Below are positions 1 to 10,814 of a stretch of 64,000 bases of DNA, one piece after another. Both the position numbers and the translations under genes were made by a program. This DNA is from Glebionis coronaria. Lineage: Eukaryota > Streptophyta > Magnoliopsida > Asterales > Asteraceae. The stretch is taken from assembly GCA_025667525.1 (NCBI GenBank), contig CM046876.1:480768557-480832556 (forward strand), written 5' to 3'. Within the stretch, counting starts at the first letter, position 1. Every line of letters begins with the position of its first letter. Below the pieces are notes generated by a model. That model was given only the letters and a program-made list of their open reading frames with translations, was not told the origin of the DNA and did not search any database.

Positions 1-1368
1 TACTTGCCTTGCCAAACCTTCACGCTTTCCAAAGTTTATCTTTTTGTTACAAAATAAGGCTAAAAATGGTCAAATTTTAAAAAATTTCTCATATTTTATA
101 AGTGTTTGTAGACACGAAAGTAGATTTTCTGATGGCGAGAATAAGAGTAATTTTTACTCGACCGTGCGTGTTGAGCACTTAACTTCGATTCCTTAACTTT
201 ATATTAGGCTAAGTCTCTTAAATGAGGACGAGAAATGATAGAGTTAATTATAAGTTACTATGCTAAACGTAAAGTACTCGTATTCTTTCAAAAACTCGTG
301 TGTTCTCGTTGTTTGCTTATTCTCCTTTCGCTTGTATATATATTTTTCTTAATAAGTATAGGCTTAGCGGTTTAGTCTTGATTGTTGGTTTCTAGTATTT
401 TCTAGTAGCTTCCATGAAATTAAATTAGGAAAACATTAAGGTGTTGCCAGCGTCACGGTTTTGAAGTATTGGCAACCCGAATAATCGAAATCTTCACCTA
501 ATAATAAGATTTCAAGTGCTCACCTAAATCAAGCAAACAATTTGAAGCTCACAAGGCCGAAAAATCTATGTGAAATTAAAAGTGAATTATGCCTTAATCT
601 TTGAAAATTTAAAGATCCAAAATTCGCTTTTCGCGTGAGGATATACGTCTTTGGCCATAATAAACACCTCATGGCGAGGTTAAATAAAAGGCAAGGCAAG
701 ACCGAAGTCATAATAAAAGCTTCATGGCGAAGTTGAATAAAAGATGGAGGTAAACCTATGATAATAAGGCCCATCCGTTAGGGGGCGTACGAAAGTCTTG
801 GTAATAAGTCTCATGTTCAAAACTGTTATAAAACCGTGTTTATCGATCCTTCTTGTTGACTTAGTTTTTTGACATCGTTTTCTATTAGGGGGTTATTAAT
901 TCGATGGTCTTGGTTACACCGTTATGACTCTATTTTTAGACCTAAATCTCTATTATCGCATAAGTAAACAATGTATCCTCGTGAACATTCAAGACAAAAA
1001 TAAAATATAAGAGATACCAATTAGGAAATAGGAGTATAAGTACGTGATTAGGGCATATGAGTAGTGTTAGAATTACTAACTTATAATGACAATGATCTCG
1101 TTACACGCTTAGCATGAAATTGGGGTGAAAATCGAGGACGACGAAATTAATTCTAACGAAGCATTTACGTGCTCTTATTCTATGAATCTAAACGTCCCAT
1201 TTTGCGATGAAAATCATACATTATGTCTAAAACGCAAGTAGTAGCAAGTAGTAGTAGTGTAGTAAGTTTATCATTCAATAAAAGTGCATAAAAATGAATT
1301 TTGGAGGTGCTACGATACTTTATTCTAGCATTGCGTGAGGGTACAGCAATGGTTTAGTATGGGGCAGT

Positions 1369-1398
1369 GATGAGACTGCTTTTATACATAGTCTCATC
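1369..1398. repeat. 9-bp perfect inverted repeat
   Basis: Arms GATGAGACT (1369-1377) and AGTCTCATC (1390-1398) are exact reverse complements around a 12-nt loop. It could fold as a hairpin in RNA. No function is assigned. Confidence 0.5.
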
Positions 1399-2544
1399 GT
1401 CTAAAATGGGCTTAAAATGCATAAAATATCATGAAATATGCCAAATATATGCTTGTGTTTGTTTCATGTGTAATTTAGGTACGGATATTGAGAAAATGGC
1501 AAAAGATCACAAGAAACAAGCCAAAACGAACACGGGAAACGAAGCCGCACAATGAACCAAGCCCTAGAGTTGATTTTCCAAGAATAACCATTGAAGATTA
1601 TACAAGAAGGGTCCTCCAATATTTAAGAATTGACACTTTAAACCCTTGTTTCATAATTACAAGTTTGGTCCTTAAAGTTTGTCAAATTGTAAAAAGGACC
1701 CTCCACTTTGAAAAATTGGCAAGAATGGTCCCTCATAAATGATGACTTGACATTTTTAGTCCTCCAAGAAGTCAATCATACAAGTCAAGACCATGAAGAA
1801 TGAAGAAATGCCAAAAATAACCCTTGAAGAATCATCAAATTACAAGAAATACCCTTGAAATACTTTTACAAAACTTTTTGGGGAAAAAGTGTGAAAACTG
1901 AAACTTTATTAACAAAGGATTTCAGCTTTGTGCTTACTAAACAAAGAATGAAAGGAGAATGGAAGATGGGGGATTAAAACTGCCAAGACACAAAACATAC
2001 CTAGACCAACCATTGGCCACCACGTGTCCCACTCACTTGTTACAACCAAATAAACTCACCATTCAGCCATGTCACACCCCACTCACAACCGGCTTAACTA
2101 ACTTAATTAATTAAGTTAATTTATGGCACTTAAAACTTTTTCAAACATAAAACCGGATTAAAACCTCCACTATTCACCATACGAACAAGATTAGGGGTTT
2201 GCTTAATATATGGAATTAAACCCTAATATTGTCCAGTTTTATGATTAAGGGTCCCCTAAACATAACCCAACTCACTTTTTACATGCCACATCAACACAAA
2301 GTTCACATGGGACATGCCCTGCTCACGTTTTTGGGGAAGAAGCCAAAAGTGCTAGAGAATCTACCACCCACAATGTAGCTAACAACATAAGCTCATTGTG
2401 AGCCCTTTGCTCAATTCCACCACCTTTCCACATCTACAAAACGCCAAAGGACTTCACATGATCAGTCAAATTTCAAACTTCAAAGGGTAAAAGAGGAACT
2501 TAATACATTAGGGTTTTTATGTTTCCAGCTTTATGAAGACCATG

Positions 2545-2600
2545 TACACCCTCTATATAAAGGGTATAGGGTCATACATTTACATTTGCTCTTGGTTTTT
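2545..2600 (+). promoter_or_regulatory. Candidate TATA promoter
   Basis: 'CTCTATATAAAGGG' at about 2551-2564 is a good plant TATA box, followed by a pyrimidine-rich stretch with 'tcttggtttttctttcgcc' about 35 bp downstream. Transcription would run right toward Gypsy-1. It could be the promoter of a lost host gene or the U3/R boundary of an unrecognised LTR. Confidence 0.35.
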
Positions 2601-3072
2601 CTTTCGCCGACATTCTGTAAAGCCTTGTTCTAAGTTGATGAAAAGTTTTTGAATTGTTTGACGAAATCCAAGTGCCAACCTTATTATACTCTTGTTATTG
2701 GTTAATGTTTGTTATTGTTAAGTCTTAAAACATGTATTTAAAGATTGTGCAAGAAATTGCATAATTTCCTAAAATCTGATATTTTGCCAAGTCTTTGGTA
2801 CATCCTTGGAATTTTTGGATTACAAGTGATCTGTACACCCTGATAAGAAGATTATCAAGGTGTTGTGAGCTTGTGGTTTGGGGATAATCAAGGAGTGGGT
2901 ACAAAGTTTCCATTAATCAACTTTTCTTTTTCATTTTTTTCATTTTATATAATTGCTTGTTCTAACCTTGTTACTCTTAGCAGCTTTGTAGAAGCTTGTG
3001 CCTTGTTAAGTTAGGCACATAAGCTCAAAAATTCGTGAGTGTGGATGTACATTCATGAGGTTTGAGTCTACT

Positions 3073-3490
3073 TGTAAAACCTCTGATTTTACCTTATTGA
3101 CTTTGTCAACTATTGTACTATTTATTTTCGGAATCTATATAATTCCACCTTTATATGACTTATTTTTAATCATATACCTTTTGTCATACTACCTTTCATA
3201 TTTATTTTATATTTATATGGACCTCTAGTCATTGTTGACTACTCTGGCAACTGACTGGCCACCTGAATGAACCAGGACTCATCACCTCAGTACATATTTT
3301 TGAGATAAACTGTAACTTTACTTAATTTAATTATTGAGTACTTGAACTTATTTTATATGTACATATTTACATATATTACATAATAGGAATAAACACCTAA
3401 CACCTTAAAACAATGTACATTATTCTACATTCTCATTTATTTACCTTATTTAAGTAAAATAATATAGTGATGTATTCATTATACATTTTC
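3073..3490 (+). repeat. Gypsy-1 5' LTR, first part
   Basis: This segment matches 23734-24156 of the 3' LTR almost base for base (for example the 'ggccacctgaatgaaccagg' stretch). Similarity ends abruptly at 3490, where Sirevirus-1 sequence begins, and resumes at 14250. Confidence 0.93.
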
Positions 3491-3537
3491 ATAGCTTTCT
3501 TGTCATTTATGGCCTGGGAACCATCATAGCTTTCTTG
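3490..3537. repeat. 13-bp direct repeat at the deletion junction
   Basis: CATAGCTTTCTTG occurs at 3490-3502 and again at 3525-3537. The first copy sits exactly on the Gypsy-1/Sirevirus-1 junction and the second lies inside the third ORF. This looks like filler DNA copied from nearby during break repair, which would explain the lost 3' LTR. Confidence 0.6.
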
Positions 3538-5921
3538 ATTTCCATTTCTTCTGCAAGTTCCTCCTTTCTTTCATCTGAAAGAAGTCTGAGAGTGTTTGCT
3601 TCTTGCACTCTCACCCAAATGGGATAAGCCCTGTTTTCCAACTCATCAAATGTCAAAGCCTTCAACTTCTGATATGTCCATCCAACTCCATGACATCTGA
3701 GCAACATAAAGTAGAGCTCCCTTCTATCCCTTTTTAACTCTGAGAGAATATTGCTTGCCTTGTGTTTCAAATTTACCTTACAATCCTTCTGAACTCTAAG
3801 AAGAAGCTCCAAACCCCATATTTGATCTGAAATGGTCAAGTCTGGATTATCCATGCATCTTTCTTCCCAAGCATTGTACATTTGAACCACCTCTGGCATG
3901 TCAAAGTCAACCTGCAATTTCAATTCTCTCAACTTTTCTTTGGCCAACTCATCTCCATACTCAAGCCTTTCAGGTTCTATAATCATTACACTTGAGTCTG
4001 AGCTAGCTTCATCACTTTCTTCTTCTGAAGTCACAACAAGTGGTGACTTTTCCTTTTCATCTTGTTCCATCATTTGTGCAGCTAATCTTCTATCAAATTC
4101 AACTTGGGCTGCATCCTTTGGAACAATCTCTTCTACCATTTTACCCTTACCCTTATCTGATGGTGCAATGGTTGGTAAGGTAGATGGTAATACCTGAGTA
4201 GAAACCTCCTTGATGATAGATGATGACTGGGATACATCACCTTCATGTGCAGGTCTGTCAACGCCCAAATTTATCCTATCAGCGTCTAAATTTTCCTTGT
4301 CAACGCTCAAATATCTTCCCTCAGCGCCTTGTGTAACCTCTCTCAACATAGCTGTAAATGATAAATTTAAGTTGGTGGGAGAGACTAAGGACGTATCAAA
4401 ACCCGTTTGTTTCTTCAAAGTTGTAAGGGCTTCAGCAACATCCATTGATTGACCATCCTGGCTGCCCTTATCACTCAGATTTATTTGATGTTCCTCCCCT
4501 TTGGAAGACTCCTCCATACCCCTTCTAGCATGATCACTTTCCAAAACAACAATCCTCTCCCTCAATTGCTTGAGTTCAAGGCCTTGTGAGCTGACTACTT
4601 GTACCAAGTCTGCATTTTGCTTTTGCAAGCTAATGCAGACTACCGTCAATTCCATAAGAGTCATTGGTTCCAGTCTGCCCTCTTCTAAAATGGGGATTTG
4701 ACCTCCAAAGTCAGATTCATTGGCCATGGATGAGGACTTAATGATGGTGGGACTGCCTTGGCCAGCCTCTAAGCCAGAACCAATAGTCCCAGCCTCATCC
4801 AGGTCACCAGCCACACTTGTGGTGGTGGTTCTCTTTGCTACATGGCTAGGACCACCAGAGGAGAACACTCCAGTAGTCCTTTGGCGTTTCATCAACCTAT
4901 ATTCAGGGGGTGTGGAAGATGGTGTGGAAGAATGGGTAGATGTGGGTTGGTTAAGGGGTGTTTGGGATTGTGAAGGTTGTGTGTCAGCGTTGGAAATAGG
5001 CACATCAACGCCAACATTTAATGTATCAGCGTTGAAGGATTCAGAGTCAATTTGCATTTGTTCAGGTGAGGGTAAAGGTTTAGGAATTGGTTCAAGTTGT
5101 GGTTGAGGGTCAATTTGAGGTTGGGGGTCGGGTTGGGGTTGTGTTGCTGCAATAACAGCAAGCATGGCTTGGGTTAAAGGTAGGTCTCTATGGGGTGGTG
5201 AATCCATCTTCATAAAAATAGCTTTCTTTTGCTCAGGGATCTTATAAAAATCATTGTGATCCCTTGAGCAGTAACCTTGATCATCAAAAACCATTTGCAG
5301 AAAACGGGGATAAGCTAAAGTAATTTTTGTCCCCTTGTTTTTACACATCCCCTCAAAAATCATTTTAGAATAGTTATATTTTTGCCCTGTTGCGATGCAC
5401 ACAATAGCACTTGCAATGGATCTATTGATCTCATTGTGTGCAGTACATTTGGGACTCAAACATTGAAGGAGGACGTGTATGAGGTACTTCCAGGCTGGGG
5501 GAAATTCCTGCTTATGATACTTGTTTAGAGTACCTTCATCAGGAAAAGGATATCCCAAAGCCCTAAGCCCTTGTTCTATTTCATTTATGGGAAGGGTGGC
5601 TATACCATCAGCGTCATCAAGATTCAAGGCTTGGCGTACCAAGGCCTCAGTAACCACCCAAGATCTCCCATGAACAATGGAAGTCAATGTGGTCACTCCA
5701 TTAACTGTTGAGGAACTAACAGTGTTCCAAAACTGCTTAATGTGTGTGACTGGAATGAGTGGTGCATGAGAAAGAGCATACCTTAATGGGGATGCGTTCA
5801 AATACGCCACCATTTGTGTGTATTGAGGAAACAGAGTATCATCAGCAGCAAGATAAGCAATCATGTTGTGTTGAGATCTGAACCCCAATTCCAATTCTGT
5901 TGGTTTAAACTTTGGTGCCAT
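3507..5921 (-). CDS. Sirevirus-1 third ORF (804 aa), function unknown
   Basis: An uninterrupted 804-residue frame lies downstream of pol on the same strand, in the position of the env-like ORF of some Sireviruses. The N-terminal ~210 residues form a conserved-looking globular region (HNMIAYLAADD, QFWNTVSSSTVNG, LDDADGIATLP, WKYLIHVLLQCLSPK, ASAIVCIATGQKYNYSKMIF) that I recognise from retroelement proteins annotated in Asteraceae. Residues ~250-400 are Pro/Gln/Ser-rich. A likely coiled coil follows at ~430-475. The tail is acidic, then basic and helical. No signal peptide or transmembrane segment is visible, so an envelope role is doubtful. Eight copies of the element's TCA[A/G]CG motif lie inside the frame without breaking it. 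Start: ATG at 5921, the first Met of the frame. The stop at 3507-3509 lies next to the deletion breakpoint, so the last codons could be altered. Confidence 0.75.
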   Translation of the reverse strand: MAPKFKPTELELGFRSQHNMIAYLAADDTLFPQYTQMVAYLNASPLRYALSHAPLIPVTHIKQFWNTVSSSTVNGVTTLTSIVHGRSWVVTEALVRQALNLDDADGIATLPINEIEQGLRALGYPFPDEGTLNKYHKQEFPPAWKYLIHVLLQCLSPKCTAHNEINRSIASAIVCIATGQKYNYSKMIFEGMCKNKGTKITLAYPRFLQMVFDDQGYCSRDHNDFYKIPEQKKAIFMKMDSPPHRDLPLTQAMLAVIAATQPQPDPQPQIDPQPQLEPIPKPLPSPEQMQIDSESFNADTLNVGVDVPISNADTQPSQSQTPLNQPTSTHSSTPSSTPPEYRLMKRQRTTGVFSSGGPSHVAKRTTTTSVAGDLDEAGTIGSGLEAGQGSPTIIKSSSMANESDFGGQIPILEEGRLEPMTLMELTVVCISLQKQNADLVQVVSSQGLELKQLRERIVVLESDHARRGMEESSKGEEHQINLSDKGSQDGQSMDVAEALTTLKKQTGFDTSLVSPTNLNLSFTAMLREVTQGAEGRYLSVDKENLDADRINLGVDRPAHEGDVSQSSSIIKEVSTQVLPSTLPTIAPSDKGKGKMVEEIVPKDAAQVEFDRRLAAQMMEQDEKEKSPLVVTSEEESDEASSDSSVMIIEPERLEYGDELAKEKLRELKLQVDFDMPEVVQMYNAWEERCMDNPDLTISDQIWGLELLLRVQKDCKVNLKHKASNILSELKRDRRELYFMLLRCHGVGWTYQKLKALTFDELENRAYPIWVRVQEANTLRLLSDERKEELAEEMEIKKAMMVPRP
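4258..4331 (-). repeat. TCA[A/G]CG motif cluster in ORF3 (4 copies)
   Basis: Motif starts at 4258, 4279, 4300 and 4321 are each exactly 21 bp apart. Because 21 is 7 codons, the repeat stays in frame and encodes (V/A)D[K/R]-type heptads in the sense direction. Confidence 0.85.
4984..5036 (-). repeat. TCA[A/G]CG motif cluster in ORF3 (3 copies)
   Basis: Copies start at 4984, 5005 and 5026, exactly 21 bp apart. A further single copy is at 5608. Cores alternate between TCAGCG and TCAACG, as in the other clusters. Confidence 0.85.
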
Positions 5922-7175
5922 TGATGAAAGCTGTTAATTTTAAGTGAAGAAGATAAAGTTGATAAGAGAAAAGTGTTAGACAAGAATTATAGATACCCTG
6001 TTTAAAATAGGAGCCAAATTTATAGGAGAGAAAGAATGCATGTGATTGGCCCAAAAATAGGCAAAGATTTTCAAAAATCAATCATGAAAATATTGAAAAA
6101 GTTATAAGTTATCGCATGCATTAAATTAAAGTAACAACTCCTAAAATTACGGCTTGAAAATATGTCAAAAAGTAACAACTGGGTAGGTCCCATTGAGTGT
6201 CAACGGTCAAAAATAACCTATCAACGCCCAACGGCTATAATCTTGTCAACGTTTGCCTAAAGCCATGTCAGCGTCCAATTTGGTCACAACAACGCTTGGA
6301 AAATTCTTGTCAGCGTCCAAAAAAAAAATATTTTAAAAAGTGAAAAATGAACTTAACAAGTAATTTATCCTAGAGAAGATAACCAAAAGCTGATAATTAT
6401 CATAGGGCGGCAAGCACTGTCCAGTTATGCACACTTGCATAAGAAAGATAGACATAACAGTCCTCTAGTGTCCCTTGCTAACCAAAACTCTTAACAACAA
6501 AGTTACCTTATAAAATCCTTGTTACTCCCAGGTAAATCCCATATCAAAATCATTCCCAAGTCTCCCAACAGACCACAACCAATTCTAGGCCAAAAATGTC
6601 TTGGCAGCATTCAAAGTTGATATACTATGCATGCTACAGTGCCTCATGATTTAGTAAAACTAACTCATACTCACCTGTGGATACAATCTAGAATTGTGAT
6701 AAGAGTATCATATGGATACCCAAACATCCTAAAGGTTCCTAAAACCTCCCCTTAAACTATGATACAAAAAGTTTGCTAAAATCATGCATGAACATAAAAA
6801 ATTTATGTCAAGATAGGAATGAAACATTCCAACCATCATCCATAAATAAAAACTTGTCCAAATGCTTCTCCATTGATCCATAAGCAACTCTGTATCCAAT
6901 GGTATACTGCTAACACCATCTGCACATTTAGATTGAAAACCACAAAACTAACATTGGTGCTGACAACGCCCCGATAACACATGACAGCGTTGAGGGAAGC
7001 TTTGTCAGCGTTAGACAATTATATTGCTGACAACGTTGCAAAAACGCTTATCAGCGTTCAAGCAACCTTTGTTAGTGTTAGAAAAATATAGTGGAAAATC
7101 TAAATCATCAATAAAACCAACAATAATAATGCATCATCCTGTACATACTTTTACAAAAAGAATCCAAAACACATA
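5922..7175 (-). other. Sirevirus-1 spacer between pol and the third ORF, with two motif clusters
   Basis: No coding potential. Clusters of the element's dyad motif start at 6200, 6221, 6246, 6268, 6289, 6310 and at 6963, 6984, 7005, 7030, 7051, 7072. Steps are mostly 21 bp, with two of 25 and one of 22. Some copies are degenerate (for example TTAGTG at 7072). Outside the clusters nothing is recognisable. Confidence 0.8.
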
Positions 7176-10100
7176 TTATGTGAGATTAACCATTCCAATA
7201 CTTGTTACCAAGTATTGAAATCTCCCAGCATCAAAAGGTTTAGTTAATAAATCTGACACATTTTCCTCAGTGTCAACCCTATCTGGTTGTATTAAACCTT
7301 TCTCAAAGCAATCTCTTATAAAATGGTGTCTAATTTATATGTGTTTAGTTTTAGAATGATGTACAGGATTCTTAATGATGCATAAAGTACTATTATTGTC
7401 AACAAATATCTTAGTATGCATGAAATTATACCCATAGTCCAATAGCTGGTTCTGAATCCACAACACTTGACCACAACATGCAGCTGCAGCCACATACTCT
7501 GCTTCAGTTGTAGAATTAGCCACCACTGTTTGTTTCTTGCAGTGCCAAGATATTAACCTGCTCCCAAGAAACTGACATCCACCAGTTGTGGATTTCCTAT
7601 CAAATTTATCACCTCCATAATCACTATCTGAATATGCAATCAGCTCCAATGGTGAATCCGTTGGGTACCACAAACCAAGACTAGGATAGCATCTTAGGTA
7701 CCTAAAGATCCTCTTCACAGCATAAAGGTGACATTCTTTGGGAGTCACTTGATGACGTGCACAAGCACACACAGCAAACATAATGTCAGGTCTGGAAGCA
7801 GTAAGATACATCAAGGATCCAATCATGGATCTATAGTGCCTGACATCAACATCTTTCCCATCTCCAATCTTTCCCCAAGGGTGTTCTCTATCCATAGGAG
7901 TAGTAGCCCTCTTTTCATGTGGAGAAAAGCCAAACTTCTTCAAGATCTCAGCAACATATTTGTCCTGGGAGATGAAGATACCATCTTCTTTCTGCTGAAC
8001 TTTTAGACCAAGAAAGAAGTTCATCTCCCCCATAGCACTCATCTTAAATTTGTCTGTCATAAGCTTGGAGAAATCCTCACTCATCTTTGGATCAGTAGAC
8101 CCAAAAATGATATCATCAACATAGACCTGCACAAGCAACACATCCTTGCCTTTCTTCTTTGTAAATAGTGATTGATCTATGGTGCCCCTCTTGAATCCAT
8201 TGTCCACCAAATAGGTAGACAAAGTACCATACCATGCTCTAGGGGCTTGATGAAGGCCATACATAGCCTTTTTGACTCTATACACTTTATCTGGATGCTC
8301 TGGATCCTCAAAACCAGGAGGTTGCATCACATAAACTTCCTCAACAATAGTTCCATAGAGGAAGGCACTCTTGACATCCATTTGATAGACTGTGAAGCCC
8401 ATGCAGGAGGCATAGGCTAGAAGAATCCTAATAGCTTCAATCCTTGCAACTGGTGCAAAGACCTCCTCATAGTCTATCCCCTCCTCTTGTGTATAACCTT
8501 GAGCCACTAATCTTGCCTTGTTTCTGACCACAATGCCTCTTTCATCTCTTTTGTTCCTGAGAACCCATCTTGTCCCTATAGGTCTGACATATCTAGGACA
8601 ATCAACCAGCTCCCAAACATCCTGAATTGCAAATTGGTGAAGTTCATCTTGCATTGCTTCCACCCAACTTGGTTCTTTGAGAGCATCAAATATTTTCTTG
8701 GGTTCTTCTTGTGACATAAAACATGCAAACAAACATGCTTGCACAAGAGGGGTATCAACCTTCTTGTGAATATTGGCAATAAACCCACCAAGACCTTGAT
8801 GAGATCTTCTAGTCTGAACTGGAGTCATAATATCACCAATGATCTGAGATGTGGGGTGATTCTTCATTGTGGAAGTGAGAACCCCTCCTTCAAAAAGTCT
8901 GATGTCCTCAACCTCACGCTCCATGTTGCCAATATCTTCTTCATCAGACTCTCTTTGATCAATGTGAACTTCTTCAAGAATATTGGAAGGTCCACCTTGT
9001 TCAAAACTGGAAGAGAAAAGATGCCCATAAGTGTTGTCAACGTCTGAATCTTGGTTGTCAGCGTCTGGGCTAACAGCGCTTGAAATGTTGTTGTCAACGT
9101 CTGAGCCATCAACGTCTGAATTGGTCTTGTCAGCGCTAGATTTGCCTTTGTCAGCGCCTGAAGGACCATGCATGTTTGTATCTGGTGGTATTTGGAAACC
9201 ACCATTATCTTGTCCAGCAGCAGCAGCAGCAGCAAAAGCATCTGTCCAAATGGGAATAGTGACATATTCTAATGTAGGAGATGCCTTTTCTGCTTGTGAT
9301 CCAACCTTCTCATGAACCTGTGTACCTGAAACATTAACAACTTGTTCCTCCACAACATTTGAAGTTACCTTCACAATGTCTGGATTAGTGACAGGCATAT
9401 AATTTAAAGTTCTAGATAAGGGTTCCAAATCAAACAACCAATTAGGACCACTTTCAGGATCACTGGGTTTATTCTCTAAGAACCTAACATGTACTCTCTC
9501 AACTATACGTTTGTCCTCTTTGAGATAAACCCTATAACCCTTGCTCTGCACTGAATACCCCATGAAGTAAACCTCATCACCTTTTGCACTAAATTTTCCT
9601 AAGGCATCACTAGTATCCAAAACTACTACATGACAACCAAAAGGTCTGAGAAAACCAATATTAGGTTTTCTACCCCAAAGTAACTCATAAGGTGTTTTGC
9701 TCTGAATTTTGTTAACCAATGCTCTATTTTGCACATAGCATGTTGTATTAACAGCCTCAGCCCAAAAGGCTATTGGAAAGTGAGCATCAGCCAACATTGT
9801 TTTGGCTGCTTCAATTAGGGTTCTATTTTTCCTCTCAGCAACCCCATTTTGTTGTGGGGTTCTAGTAATGCTAAATTGCATAGTAATTCTTTTCCTGGCA
9901 CAGAAATCATCTAGCTTCTTGTTCCTAAATTCTCCACCATTATCACTCCTAAGCATTTTAACCTCATTTCCAGACCTTTTCTCAATCTGAGTGATAATAT
10001 CAATAAGAACATCAGCTGTGTCACTCTTCATAGCTAGAAAGAATGTCCAAGTAAATCTAGAGAAGTCATCTGTGACAACAAAGTAATATGACTTACCATT

Positions 10101-10814
10101 CAAACTTTCTATATTAGTTGGACCAAAGAGGTCCATGTGAAGCATATGAAGAGGTCTAGAACTAGTATGCACCTGTTTGGACTTGAATGAGACCTTGTGC
10201 TGCTTGCCCTTAAGACATGCAACACAAGAGTGGTCATTGTGGAAGGCCTTCTCAGGCAAACCATCAACTAAACCAAGCCTCACAAGTCTATTTATATTTT
10301 TAAAATTTATGTGCCCTAGTCTCCTGTGCCACAAATTACTCTCATCTACTGAGGCCTTAGCATAAAAACAAGACATATTGGTATTCATTTTAATCCCATT
10401 TAAATTCACATTATATATGTCCTTATGCCTAGGTGTTCTATACTCAATATATTTCTCATCAGGGATCTTAAAATCCTTGCTTAACACCAAACACTCAGTA
10501 TCAGTAAAAAGAACTTTATTTTTGTTATCACAAACTTGTGATACACTAAACAGGTTGTAATCAAGTTCTTTTACCAGGAAGACGTTCTCAAAACGCAGAT
10601 TATTGGTGAGAAGGGTTCCTCTGCCTGTGATAGTTCCATAACCACCTCCAAAGTATACCTTGTCACCATCTTTAATAGGGGTGAAATTCGTCAGATAGTC
10701 TTCCTTCCCTGTCATGTGCCTTGAGCATCCACTATCCCAATATCCAAAATCATTGACCTGTCTTTGAATGCCCTGCACATAAAGAAAACAAATTAGTTTT
10801 CTTTGGGAACCCAA
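7176..10814 (-). pseudogene. pol: Sirevirus-1 pol (protease-integrase-RT-RNase H), one in-frame stop
   Basis: The frame encodes aspartic protease ([11 protein letters not shown], ~residue 25), the GAG-pre-integrase zinc region (LWHRRLGH, ~158), integrase core with the D-D-E residues in HMDLFGP (~226), RSDNGGEF (~288) and [10 protein letters not shown] (~325), RT with the YVDD catalytic motif (~895), and RNase H from about 1060. One TAA at 7335-7337, just after TKHI in RNase H, cuts the frame. The remaining 52 codons to the natural stop at 7176-7178 are otherwise open. The integrase-RT linker (residues ~550-595) carries seven copies of the element's dyad motif and an Ala-6 run. The pol frame is -1 relative to gag and overlaps its end by 22 nt (10793-10814). 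The ATG at 10814 is only the first Met in frame, so expression would need frameshifting, splicing or reinitiation. Confidence 0.92.
9037..9161 (-). repeat. TCA[A/G]CG motif cluster in the pol linker (7 copies)
   Basis: Copies start at 9037, 9058, 9073, 9094, 9109, 9130 and 9151, giving steps of 21, 15, 21, 15, 21, 21. Both steps are multiples of 3, so the frame is preserved. The encoded linker is a string of (A/V)D units separated by Ser, Asn and Lys. Confidence 0.9.

Larger units (their letters stand above)
1..3072. other. Non-coding flank left of Gypsy-1
   Basis: No reading frame longer than about 85 codons and no recognisable domain is present. The stretch is AT-rich with runs such as 'tttggtcctt' and 'aaaaaggaccc' (1600-1740). 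Two local features are listed separately: an inverted repeat at 1369 and a TATA-like promoter at about 2550. It may be remnant LTR or a gene promoter and leader cut off by the Gypsy-1 insertion. I cannot decide between these. Confidence 0.6.

Noticed and set aside
4720..5106. 128-codon + strand frame opposite the Sirevirus third ORF
   Set aside because: It is the complement of a Pro/Gln/Ser-rich coding stretch; no independent evidence.
3507..5921. Calling the third ORF an envelope gene
   Set aside because: No signal peptide, transmembrane segment or cleavage-site pattern is visible in the frame.
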